From Bacteroidota bacterium (GTDB taxonomy: Bacteria; Bacteroidota; Bacteroidia; Chitinophagales; Chitinophagaceae): 9,361 nucleotides of DNA. The notes under the pieces were generated by a model, which was not told the origin of the DNA, searched no databases, and saw only the letters and a list, made by a program, of their open reading frames with translations. Every line of letters begins with the position of its first letter. Position 1 is the stretch's first letter. The DNA lies in contig JAEZAY010000258.1 of NCBI GenBank assembly GCA_023427575.1, positions 1-9,361 on the forward strand. Direction: 5' to 3'. A program made the position numbers and the translations under genes. Below, piece after piece: positions 1 through 6,088 of the stretch.

Positions 1-126
1 GGCTACAGATCATCTCCGGGCTTCAGTAACAACTATTTTTATTTTACGCCGTCCGTTTCAATTTTCTTAACGGATTTATTCCGAGGCCCGGGGGAATATA
101 TTTTACCCGGACACCACTGATTATCA
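1..126 (+). repeat. Dispersed repeat, copy 1 (partial, runs off the left edge)
   Basis: This stretch matches the reverse complement of 4587-4700. From about position 4 to 89 there are only about five substitutions, then a short indel region, then the shared end TTACCCGGACAC(C/T)ACTGATT. It contains the inverted pair TCCGTT (52-57) and AACGGA (69-74), which can form a stem and is conserved in the other copy. It ends with the same TGTCCGGGTAA terminus (on the complementary strand) that bounds the element at 4593-4910. It is therefore probably one end of the same kind of mobile or MITE-like element, with the rest outside the window. No coding frame is evident in it. Confidence 0.8.
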
Positions 127-159
127 CATTATCAAATTATCAAATTATCAAATTAAAAA
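120..159. repeat. 8-bp tandem repeat (ATTATCAA)
   Basis: Five consecutive 8-mers are visible: ATTATCAC, three identical ATTATCAA, and a degenerate ATTAAAAA. The array begins directly at the end of dispersed repeat copy 1 and runs into the terminator of the minus-strand operon. It is too short, and has no spacers, to be a CRISPR. It may be a slippage-prone microsatellite, and copy number could vary between strains. Confidence 0.8.
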
Positions 160-183
160 CCGGTCTTATCTCCTGACACGGTT
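155..183 (-). terminator. Terminator of the ribD operon
   Basis: Read on the minus strand, a hairpin starts at the last base of the dehydrogenase stop codon: AACCG, a bulged T, GTC, a 9-nt loop, GAC, CGGTT, followed by further T residues (five consecutive T in all, from the A run at 155-159). The 5+3 bp stem with a T tract fits an intrinsic terminator. It is modest in strength, and its position after the last gene of a four-gene minus-strand run supports the call. Confidence 0.6.
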
Positions 184-1079
184 CATTTCCTTTGAAAACG
201 ATGGCTGATCCGGGCTTCTTTTTTACCCGCCTCATACTCATAGAAACCTTCCCCGGTTTTAACCCCCAAAAAACCGGCTTTCACCATATTTACCAGTAAA
301 GGACAGGGCGCGTATTTAGGATTACCAAAACCATCATGCAAAACTTCCAGAATGGCCAGGCAAACATCCAGTCCGATAAAATCGGCCAGCTGCAGGGGCC
401 CCATGGGATGAGCCATCCCCAGCTTCATGATCGTATCAATTTCCTCTACGCCGGCAACCCCTTCATACAGGCTGTAAACCGCTTCATTGATCATCGGCAT
501 CAGGATCCGGTTGGCAATAAAACCCGGATAATCATTCACCACGCAGGGTACTTTATTAAGTTGCCGGCTTAATTCGGTTATCTGATCCGAAACTTCCTTT
601 TCGGTGGCGTAGCCGTTGATGATCTCTACCAGTTTCATCACCGGCACGGGATTCATAAAATGCATCCCGATCACTTTTCCCGGGCGGCCTGTGACGGCCG
701 CAATTTCTGTAATTGAAATGGAGGATGTATTGGTGGCCAAGATTGCCGAAGCTGGCGCCAGAGCATCCAGGTTGCGGAAGATCGTTTTTTTCAGCTCGAG
801 GTTTTCAGTAGCGGCCTCAATCACCAGTGAGCTGGCTCCCACCCCCTGCTCCAGGTTGGTAAAGGTCTTAATCCGCGCCAGCGATTCGTTTTTTTCATCT
901 TCCGATACGGAGCCCGTCAGAACCTGGCGATCGAAATTTTTCTTAATCGTGCCTAAGGCCCTTTCCAGCTGGGCGGCCTGAACGTCAATCAGGTTAACCT
1001 GAAAACCATTTTGAGCAAACACGTGCGCAATGCCGTTTCCCATTGTTCCCGCTCCAATTACTGCAACCTGTTTAAACAT
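183..1079 (-). CDS. 3-hydroxyacyl-CoA (3-hydroxybutyryl-CoA) dehydrogenase
   Basis: This is a 298-residue cytosolic NAD(P)-dependent dehydrogenase that interconverts 3-hydroxyacyl-CoA and 3-oxoacyl-CoA, as in butanoate metabolism or beta-oxidation. The N-terminal Rossmann fold carries GAGTMG at residues 9-14 followed by GIAHVFA. The family catalytic region has S119 in TNTSS, H140 in HFMNPVPVMKLVE and E152, which would form the His-Glu pair. N190 sits in YPGFIANR, and the C-terminal domain ends with the hallmark GVKTGEGFYEY near 272-282. Length is typical for the single-domain Hbd/FadB2 type. It is the last gene of the ribD-eamA-yigZ-hbd run, 17 nt after the yigZ stop, so it is probably co-transcribed. 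ATG start; no thiolase or enoyl-CoA hydratase is nearby, so chain-length preference cannot be told. Confidence 0.93.
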   Translation of the reverse strand: MFKQVAVIGAGTMGNGIAHVFAQNGFQVNLIDVQAAQLERALGTIKKNFDRQVLTGSVSEDEKNESLARIKTFTNLEQGVGASSLVIEAATENLELKKTIFRNLDALAPASAILATNTSSISITEIAAVTGRPGKVIGMHFMNPVPVMKLVEIINGYATEKEVSDQITELSRQLNKVPCVVNDYPGFIANRILMPMINEAVYSLYEGVAGVEEIDTIMKLGMAHPMGPLQLADFIGLDVCLAILEVLHDGFGNPKYAPCPLLVNMVKAGFLGVKTGEGFYEYEAGKKEARISHRFQRK

Positions 1080-1096
1080 GATAAAGTTTTTTGTTT

Positions 1097-1711
1097 TTAC
1101 CGGCTGGGTTCCGGTTTAATTTCAAGATTCCGCAGATCTTCAAAACGATATATGGCCTCTGTAAGCTTTGATTTTGGGATCCCGATGGTCATGGTACAGA
1201 ACAAATTCATTTCCTGATTAATCACCGTGCAGTTCATCTGTTTTACCAGTTTCATCACCTCATTGATCATTGTATAATCAAAGCTTACCACAAAGTTTTT
1301 TTCAATCGGCATCTGCACGACCGGCAAGGTTTGAAGAACCAGCGAGGCGGCGCTTTTATAAGCGGCAATCAAACCCGGAACTCCCAGTAATGTACCACCG
1401 AAATACCGGACTACTACAATCAAAGTATCGGTTAACGACTTACTGTCTATCTGTCCAAGAATCGGTCTGCCGGCCGTTCCGGAAGGTTCTCCGTCATCGC
1501 TCACCCGGAATTGATTCTTATCGATCCCCAACCGGTAAGCAAAACAATGATGGGTGGCCTTTGGATGTTCTTTTCGAACCAGATCCAGCCGTTTTTTAAA
1601 ATCCTCCACTGTTTTGACCGGATAGGCATAGGCAATAAATTTACTGCCCCGATCCTTGAATTCAGCTACCGACTCCTTACCAATGGTATTGTAAAACTCC
1701 TGTTCACTCAT
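1097..1711 (-). CDS. YigZ/IMPACT family protein (UPF0029 with C-terminal DUF1949)
   Basis: A 204-residue soluble protein of the YigZ/IMPACT family. The N-terminal UPF0029 domain shows the family signatures: SKFIAYAYPV (23-32), HHCFAYRLG (54-62), SDDGEPSGTAGRPIL (71-85) and VRYFGGTLLGVPGL (101-114). The C-terminal third fits the ferredoxin-like DUF1949 domain that may bind nucleic acid. Eukaryotic IMPACT modulates the Gcn2 kinase, but the bacterial role is poorly defined, so no reaction is assigned. It starts at an ATG 11 nt after the transporter stop and is followed 17 nt later by the dehydrogenase, consistent with one transcript. Length is normal for the family. Confidence 0.92.
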   Translation of the reverse strand: MSEQEFYNTIGKESVAEFKDRGSKFIAYAYPVKTVEDFKKRLDLVRKEHPKATHHCFAYRLGIDKNQFRVSDDGEPSGTAGRPILGQIDSKSLTDTLIVVVRYFGGTLLGVPGLIAAYKSAASLVLQTLPVVQMPIEKNFVVSFDYTMINEVMKLVKQMNCTVINQEMNLFCTMTIGIPKSKLTEAIYRFEDLRNLEIKPEPSR

Positions 1712-1722
1712 GCTCTTCCGAT

Positions 1723-2604
1723 TTATCCGAAAGCGATCAAAGCTATAGCAAATAGTGATAATCCAATTCCAAACCAGTTTATCAGAGTCAGCCTTTCGCT
1801 GAATACCAGGGCAGCAATAACGGAACTAAACAACACAATTCCCATATTGTTCACCGGAATGATCATCGCGCTTTCACCGGGAAACTGGTTCAGGGCATGA
1901 ATCAAACACCAGATCGAAAAGTAATTTGGCACCCCGATACAAATGCCCGCAGCCGCCGCTTTAAGCGAAAGATTTTGTTCCCCTCTGAGAACCTGAATAG
2001 CTACCGTGATCAAACCAATAGCGGCCGCCGAGCCAAAAGCCGTGGTCAGATACTGATCCTGGTTTTGCGGATTTAGAAAAACGGTTTCCACATATTTAAT
2101 CATCGAATCGAGCAGGCCGCTGCCAAAAAATAAAATGACCGGCAACAGCATCAATAAGATCCCAACTCTTCCGGGGCCTTTTTTCGATTCCGTTCCGGAA
2201 GGATAACAGGTTAAAAATACGGCCGCCAGTGCCAGCGCAATTCCTCCTACCTGGACCCAACTGCTTTTCTCTTCATACAAATAAATAGAAAAAACATAAG
2301 GGATAACGAGTGATAATTTGTTAGCAACCGAAGCTACTGCCAGCCCGATCCGCTGGGTTGTTTGCGCGATAACATTAAACAGCAAAATAAATATAGTACC
2401 CATTCCCAGAGCCCAAAAAAACCAGGGCTCCCGCAGCGTCGTTTGATTAAAGGGAATTTCACCATTTACGATACTGCCGGTTATCACACAGGTTAGATAA
2501 TTAAAAACAATGGCCTGAAAAGTATTGATTCTGAATTTCGCTACATACTTGAACGAAATAGTGAGCCAGGATGTTAATATAATACTGCCAATCAGATATA
2601 GCAC
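1723..2604 (-). CDS. EamA/DMT-family membrane transporter
   Basis: A 293-residue hydrophobic protein with about ten predicted membrane segments in two repeated halves, the architecture of EamA (DMT superfamily) transporters. It opens with a membrane helix (LYLIGSIILTSWLTISF), and the last helices end in SERLTLINWFGIGLSLFAIALIAFG, a typical EamA C-terminus. The substrate is not readable from sequence. It starts with GTG only 2 nt after the ribD stop, the tightest coupling in the operon, which suggests translational coupling with ribD. Some EamA proteins (RibN, ImpX) carry riboflavin, so a flavin or precursor substrate is a reasonable but unproven guess. Amino-acid or metabolite export is an equally possible role for this broad family. 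Confidence 0.88.
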   Translation of the reverse strand: MLYLIGSIILTSWLTISFKYVAKFRINTFQAIVFNYLTCVITGSIVNGEIPFNQTTLREPWFFWALGMGTIFILLFNVIAQTTQRIGLAVASVANKLSLVIPYVFSIYLYEEKSSWVQVGGIALALAAVFLTCYPSGTESKKGPGRVGILLMLLPVILFFGSGLLDSMIKYVETVFLNPQNQDQYLTTAFGSAAAIGLITVAIQVLRGEQNLSLKAAAAGICIGVPNYFSIWCLIHALNQFPGESAMIIPVNNMGIVLFSSVIAALVFSERLTLINWFGIGLSLFAIALIAFG

Positions 2605-2606
2605 GG

Positions 2607-3662
2607 CTACGTATTCTGTGAATTTTTATAATACCGCAATCGGTCATTTAGGATCCGTTCTTCCCGCAGAAATTTTTCCAGGGTTAATACGGGTGCATCA
2701 ATGCCGTTTTTTACAATCAGATTTTCGTTTGTTATGATCCGGGCTTCATCCCAGATCCCGGCATCTATGAACGACTGCAATAGCGTTCTTCCACCCTCCA
2801 CCAGCAAAGAACCAAGTTTCAGATCCAGGCAGGCGGAAGCAATGGAAGGTATTAGATCTGATCCCGCGCTAATCCGGTAATAGACCAGGTTCCGATGCGC
2901 TTCATGTCGGCTTGTATTGAATACAATTGTCTTAACGGATTGATCAAAAAGTTTCAAAGACAATGGCAGCCTCAGGTCTAAATCAAGTACCACCCGTACC
3001 GGATTGCCTCCGGTCCAGTGCCGGTTAGTCAGAAGCGGATCATCGAACAAAGCGGTATTTGTGCCCACCATGATCGCTGCTTCTTCGGATCTCCATTTAT
3101 GTACCAGCCTGTTGGTGAACTGATTTGAAATATGCAGCCTTGAAAAATTGGAGTGAGCTATTTTTAAATCGGCGGACTGCGCCCATTTTAAAACAATCCG
3201 GGCTCTTTTACTAAGAAGGTTTGTATAAAAGTCCGCGATCAGTTCCCGGCATTCCTCTTCCAATACACCGGTTTCAACTCTTATTCCCGCATCCTGCAGT
3301 TTCCGGATTCCCGATCCCGATACCTGCGGGTACGGATCCCTGCACCCGATTACAACATGCGGAATTTTTTTTTGAATGATCAGATCAGCACAGGGAGGTG
3401 TTTTGCCATAATGACTGCAGGGTTCCAGCGAAACATATAATGTAGAAGAAGAGATTCGTTTTTCATCATCCGGCTTTACCGAGCGGATACAGTTCACTTC
3501 TGCATGCGGACCACCAAAGTACCCGTGAAAACCCTCTCCGATGATGCGGTTTTCAAATACCAGCACCGATCCCACCATTGGATTGGGTGCCACTTTTCCC
3601 GCAGCGAGTTTTGCCAGTGTAATACAACGCCTGATATATTGCTGATGATTCCCTGTTTCCAA
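2607..3662 (-). CDS. ribD: Bifunctional diaminohydroxyphosphoribosylaminopyrimidine deaminase / 5-amino-6-(5-phosphoribosylamino)uracil reductase
   Basis: RibD carries out the second and third steps of riboflavin synthesis: deamination of the pyrimidine made from GTP, then NADPH-dependent reduction of the ribosyl group. The 351-residue protein has both domains. The N-terminal zinc deaminase has APNPMVG (25-31), HAE (53-55) and PCSHYGKTPPC (81-91), giving zinc ligands H53, C82 and C91 with catalytic E55. The C-terminal reductase has KWAQSAD (159-165), HKWRSEEAAIMVGTNTAL (188-205), NPVRVVLD and LLVEGGRTL. Oddly, the usual Asp-Gly-Lys/Arg near the start of the reductase reads D165-L166-K167. The start is taken as TTG at 3662: the frame is closed by a TGA a little upstream, no in-frame ATG lies before the conserved HQQYIRR segment, and a perfect -7 promoter element lies 5 nt upstream. 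No FMN riboswitch fits in the 42 bp to prmC. Confidence 0.93.
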   Translation of the reverse strand: METGNHQQYIRRCITLAKLAAGKVAPNPMVGSVLVFENRIIGEGFHGYFGGPHAEVNCIRSVKPDDEKRISSSTLYVSLEPCSHYGKTPPCADLIIQKKIPHVVIGCRDPYPQVSGSGIRKLQDAGIRVETGVLEEECRELIADFYTNLLSKRARIVLKWAQSADLKIAHSNFSRLHISNQFTNRLVHKWRSEEAAIMVGTNTALFDDPLLTNRHWTGGNPVRVVLDLDLRLPLSLKLFDQSVKTIVFNTSRHEAHRNLVYYRISAGSDLIPSIASACLDLKLGSLLVEGGRTLLQSFIDAGIWDEARIITNENLIVKNGIDAPVLTLEKFLREERILNDRLRYYKNSQNT

Positions 3663-3667
3663 GCTCT

Positions 3668-3675
3668 CAAAAGTA
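3668..3675 (-). promoter_or_regulatory. Predicted -7 promoter element for ribD
   Basis: The minus strand reads TACTTTTG, a perfect match to the Bacteroidota -7 consensus TAnnTTTG, with 5 nt to the TTG start of ribD. Transcription would begin at or within a base or two of the start codon, giving a leaderless or nearly leaderless message for the four-gene operon. No convincing -33 TTG is visible at the expected spacing. Confidence 0.5.
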
Positions 3676-3691
3676 TGAAACCAAAATCAAT

Positions 3692-3699
3692 TAAGTTTG
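3692..3699 (+). promoter_or_regulatory. Predicted -7 promoter element for prmC
   Basis: TAAGTTTG matches TAnnTTTG perfectly and lies 5 nt before the ATG at 3705. It supports that ATG over the in-frame ATG at 3675, which would put the promoter inside the coding sequence. It lies 16 bp from the oppositely directed ribD element, so the two promoters probably interfere or share regulation. No clear -33 TTG is seen. Confidence 0.5.
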
Positions 3700-3704
3700 C
3701 TTTC

Positions 3705-4559
3705 ATGTCTATTCTCGAAGCAGAGAAGCAACTGCAAACCGCCATTGCCCGCATCTACGACCAGCGTGAAGCATCGAATATCGCCGACTGGGTGATGGAA
3801 TTCCTGACCGGGTTTCAAAGATCTGAACGAAGATTAAAAAAAGATCTGGCGCTGAATGAAAATCAAAAAATAAAACTCGACGAAATCAGAACTGCCCTAT
3901 TGCAGAATAAACCGGTTCAGTATGTGCTGGGAGAAGCTTTTTTTTATGGACTGAAACTGGAGCTGAACAACCATGTTCTGATTCCCCGGCCTGAAACTGA
4001 AGAACTGGTGGACTGGATTGTTCAGGATTCAAAATATAAATCCGGCCTTTCCATTCTCGATATCGGAACGGGATCTGGCTGCATACCCCTGGCACTAAAA
4101 TCTAAACTGGCAAGTGCTGAAATCTTTGCAACAGATATCAGTGGCGATGCGCTTGAACTGGCAAAGCGCAACGCATTTATGCTTGGACTGGAAGTCGAAT
4201 TTTTTCTAAATGATGTTTTGGATGAAAAGGCAGTTGAATCTCTGCCGGAACTGGATATTTTGGTCAGCAATCCTCCCTATATTCCCTCAATAGAAAGAGA
4301 AACGATGCATCCAAACGTGCTGAATCATGAACCTCATCTGGCGCTTTTCGTACCGGATGCTGATCGTTTGATTTTCTACCGGAACATCCTGCGGATTGCT
4401 TCCGTAAAATTAAAAAAGGCAGGAGCCGTATACGTTGAAATACACGAGAAAATGGGCAATGAAATGCTTGAACTGTTTGTACAACATCATTTTGAAGCTG
4501 AATTGCGGCAAGACTTTCAGGGAAGGGCCCGAATGATCAAAGCCCGAAAAAGAATCTGA
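3705..4559 (+). CDS. prmC: Peptide chain release factor N5-glutamine methyltransferase
   Basis: PrmC methylates the glutamine of the GGQ motif in release factors RF1 and RF2 using S-adenosylmethionine, which raises termination efficiency. The 284-residue protein has the N-terminal helical release-factor-binding domain (about 1-90), then LIPRPETEELVDW (92-104), SAM motif I LDIGTGSGCIPLAL (118-131) and the glutamine-binding NPPYIP (189-194). These are the hallmarks that separate PrmC from other methyltransferases. The open frame extends upstream over ribD to 3504, but those residues are antisense to ribD and have no family counterpart. An ATG at 3675 would add ten residues. I prefer 3705 because family proteins begin close to this point and a -7 element precedes it. 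A large hairpin overlaps the stop codon. Confidence 0.93.
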   Translation: MSILEAEKQLQTAIARIYDQREASNIADWVMEFLTGFQRSERRLKKDLALNENQKIKLDEIRTALLQNKPVQYVLGEAFFYGLKLELNNHVLIPRPETEELVDWIVQDSKYKSGLSILDIGTGSGCIPLALKSKLASAEIFATDISGDALELAKRNAFMLGLEVEFFLNDVLDEKAVESLPELDILVSNPPYIPSIERETMHPNVLNHEPHLALFVPDADRLIFYRNILRIASVKLKKAGAVYVEIHEKMGNEMLELFVQHHFEAELRQDFQGRARMIKARKRI

Positions 4560-4579
4560 GTTTCGATTCGTTTTCGGGC
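4542..4579 (+). terminator. Long hairpin spanning the prmC stop codon
   Basis: GCCCGAAAA (4542-4550) pairs with TTTTCGGGC (4571-4579). After one A-G mismatch, GAATC (4552-4556) pairs with GATTC (4565-4569), closing an 8-nt loop. That gives 14 pairs out of 15, with the TGA stop at 4557-4559 at the start of the loop. A T tract does not follow, so it is an atypical terminator or an mRNA-stabilising 3' end structure. The last bases overlap the left copy of the direct repeat that flanks the MITE-like element. Confidence 0.6.
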
Positions 4580-4586
4580 CTGGAAT

Positions 4587-4700
4587 CAGTAGTGTCCGGG
4601 TAATTTCTTCGCTGGGCCTCGGAAAAAATCCGTTAAGAAAATTGAAACGGACGGCGTAAAATAAAAACAGTTGTTACCGAAGCCCGGAGATGATCTTTAG
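4587..4700 (-). repeat. Dispersed repeat, copy 2 (left arm of the fold-back element)
   Basis: The reverse complement of this stretch aligns with 1-126 almost without change from GATCATCTCCGGGCTTC through the segment ending CCGAGGCCC, and again at the terminus. The pair TCCGTT/AACGGA is conserved. The opposite orientation of copies 1 and 2 brackets the ribD operon and prmC. Confidence 0.85.
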
Positions 4701-4735
4701 CTCGTAAGTCCTACTGGCGCTGGGTTGTATTGATT

Positions 4736-4797
4736 CGCTGTGACTTGTTTTTATTTAGCCGGAAGTTTCAATTTTTAGGATTTATTCCGGAGCCCGA
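4736..4797 (+). repeat. Dispersed repeat, copy 3 (diverged, right arm of the fold-back element)
   Basis: Segments GTTTTTATTT, GTTTCAATTTT, GGATTTATTCCG and GCCCG occur in the same order and near-same spacing as in copy 1, with small deletions; similarity is roughly three quarters by eye. The unit then appears interrupted by about 100 nt carrying two hairpins, before the terminal TTACCCGGACA at 4900-4910. Confidence 0.6.
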
Positions 4798-4807
4798 TTT
4801 TTTTGAT

Positions 4808-4852
4808 CCACTTTTTTTCTAAAAAAAAGTGGAAGGGGTCATTTTCAATGAC
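4808..4852. repeat. Two adjacent perfect hairpins inside the element
   Basis: CCACTTTTTTT (4808-4818) pairs with AAAAAAAGTGG (4822-4832) around a 3-nt loop, an 11-bp stem. Five bases later GTCATT (4838-4843) pairs with AATGAC (4847-4852) around TTC. The first could act as a bidirectional terminator between the convergent prmC and exbD genes. The two hairpins lie in the segment that interrupts copy 3. Confidence 0.6.
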
Positions 4853-4930
4853 TGCTCGTAACCTACTGTTGATATGGGTTTCAGGTAAATTGAAAATTAT
4901 TACCCGGACAGCAATGGCCTGGAATTAATT

Positions 4931-4946
4931 AAAAAATTCGTTTTTT
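4931..4946 (-). terminator. Weak AT-only hairpin after exbD
   Basis: Six A and six T flank a 4-base TTCG (plus strand), abutting the exbD stop codon. It gives an A/T-only stem with a T run on either strand. It might help end the exbB-exbD transcript but is thermodynamically weak. Confidence 0.3.
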
Positions 4947-5350
4947 TACTGCACCCCTGCTTTATCCACCATTAATACGGTTTTGGCGCCCAGGTCGCGG
5001 GCTACCCGCATTACGGCCACCACTTCATCTACCGGAACCAGTTTATCGGCATTGATGGCAATGGTTGCATTGGTTGAATCTTTTGCGATCAGCGGTTCAA
5101 GCGCTGCCTTCAGTTCTTCAGGCTGAAATTTTTTCCCGTTGATAATGTATTCATGACCAACGTTAATATTAACAACTACGTTTTGTTTTGTTTTAGTATC
5201 ACCTTTCGCCTTTGGATTCGACAGTTTGATCACATTGGGATTGGCCAGCGTTGCGGCAATAAGAAAGAACATCAAAAGTATAAACAGAATGTCATTCAAT
5301 GGTCCTGTCTGCACTTCGGCATGTGCTCTTAACTTTCTGCGGATATTCAT
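4946..5350 (-). CDS. exbD: Biopolymer transport protein ExbD/TolR family
   Basis: A 134-residue inner-membrane protein of the ExbD/TolR family, which works with ExbB/TolQ to harness the proton motive force for TonB-dependent uptake or Tol-Pal function. It has a short basic cytoplasmic N-terminus (NIRRKLRAH) and a single membrane helix in PLNDILFILLMFFLIAATL containing the family's proton-carrying aspartate at D20. A periplasmic domain follows from about residue 45 and ends in the usual hydrophobic VLMVDKAGVQ. It lies 45 nt after exbB and in the same direction, so the two form a pair. No TonB or outer-membrane receptor is in the window, so ExbD versus TolR cannot be decided; ExbD is the family default. 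Confidence 0.88.
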   Translation of the reverse strand: MNIRRKLRAHAEVQTGPLNDILFILLMFFLIAATLANPNVIKLSNPKAKGDTKTKQNVVVNINVGHEYIINGKKFQPEELKAALEPLIAKDSTNATIAINADKLVPVDEVVAVMRVARDLGAKTVLMVDKAGVQ

Positions 5351-5395
5351 AATTCGTTTCAGTTTTTTGGATCAGATCGGCGATCTTAAATCCGG

Positions 5396-6088
5396 TTAGC
5401 GGGTCGGTTCCTGTAAAATATCCACGAATTCGGCGCTGGAAGCTTCCATACGATTGGCGGTTTTATCAATCTGGGTGTTCAGATAGTTATGAGCGATATA
5501 GGCCAATAATCCGATGATCAAACCCACGGCGGAAGAGATCAGTTTTGTATAGATCCCATCGGCCATCGACTGAATGGTAAATTCGCCGGTGGAGGCCAGG
5601 CGGAAGAACAACTGGAACATCCCGAAGATCGTTCCCAGGAATCCGGTCATCGGAGCAATCCCGGCAATCAGGGCCAGAATATTCATGTTACGTTCCATTT
5701 TATACATTTCCAGCTTACCCACATTTTCCATGCTTTTTTCAATGGCGTCAATGGGTTTTCCAATCCGCTGAATTCCCTTGTCAATAATGCGGGCTACCGG
5801 ATTGTTGGTATTCTTCGCCATGGATCGGGCTGCAGATACATTTCCCGATACCACATTATCCCGGATAATATTCATAAAATTTTCATCCAGCCGCGAAGCC
5901 TTCCGAACATAAAGCAGCCTTTCAATAAAAACATACACGGCTATCACAAACAATAATCCCAGGGGTATCATCAGAATTCCCCCCTTCGACAACATGTCCA
6001 TTAAACTGATTTCTGGATTAGCCTGCGTGCCGGATGCTGTTTGCAGAGCGCTGTTAAGGGTGTCTATCTGCAGTAAAAACCAATTCAT
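5396..6088 (-). CDS. exbB: MotA/TolQ/ExbB proton channel family protein
   Basis: A 230-residue three-helix inner-membrane protein forming the pentameric channel around ExbD. Membrane segments lie near residues 37-58 (ILMIPLGLLFVIAVYVF), 135-161 (with the conserved GFLGTIFGM, channel threonine T153) and 178-200 (GIYTKLISSAVGLIIGLLAYI). At the second conserved threonine position of helix 3 the sequence has serines (S185-S186), a conservative change. The cytoplasmic loop between helices 1 and 2 has the expected length. The protein begins with an extra N-terminal stretch before the first helix, as in many Bacteroidota ExbB proteins. It is the first gene of the exbB-exbD pair. A weaker -7-like CACATTTG (minus strand, 6121-6128) lies about 32 nt upstream, so this promoter is less certain than the others in the window. 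Confidence 0.9.
   Translation of the reverse strand: MNWFLLQIDTLNSALQTASGTQANPEISLMDMLSKGGILMIPLGLLFVIAVYVFIERLLYVRKASRLDENFMNIIRDNVVSGNVSAARSMAKNTNNPVARIIDKGIQRIGKPIDAIEKSMENVGKLEMYKMERNMNILALIAGIAPMTGFLGTIFGMFQLFFRLASTGEFTIQSMADGIYTKLISSAVGLIIGLLAYIAHNYLNTQIDKTANRMEASSAEFVDILQEPTR

Larger units (their letters stand above)
4587..4915. mobile_element. MITE-like fold-back element with terminal inverted repeats
   Basis: TGTCCGGGTAAT (4593-4604) and its exact complement ATTACCCGGACA (4899-4910) form 12-bp terminal inverted repeats. Outside them the 10-bp sequence GGCCTGGAAT occurs at 4577-4586 and again at 4916-4925, a likely target-site duplication of 7-10 bp (the inner edge is ambiguous by about three bases). 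There is no transposase or other open frame inside, so it would be non-autonomous. The left arm (about 4593-4700) and part of the right arm (about 4736-4797) are diverged inverted copies of one unit, making the whole a long imperfect palindrome. It fills most of the 386-bp gene-free gap between the convergent prmC and exbD. The parent insertion-sequence family cannot be named from this alone. Confidence 0.65.

Noticed and set aside
120..159. CRISPR-like array
   Set aside because: The repeat unit is 8 bp, directly tandem, with no spacers and no cas genes.
616..981. Plus-strand 121-residue open frame inside hbd
   Set aside because: Antisense shadow of a well-supported dehydrogenase gene, with no promoter or family resemblance.
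3504..3704. N-terminal extension of prmC by up to 67 residues
   Set aside because: It is antisense to the conserved start of ribD, has no PrmC counterpart, and would place both predicted promoters inside the coding region.
3663..3704. FMN riboswitch upstream of ribD
   Set aside because: Only 42 bp separate ribD from prmC, far too short for an RFN element, and none of its conserved segments is present.
3494..3754. Minus-strand 86-residue open frame over the ribD/prmC starts
   Set aside because: It is an out-of-frame shadow of ribD and prmC; its composition looks random and it has no recognisable domain.
4560..4945. A hidden small gene or tRNA in the gap
   Set aside because: No open frame of useful length and no cloverleaf pattern; the stretch is explained by the repeat-derived element and hairpins.
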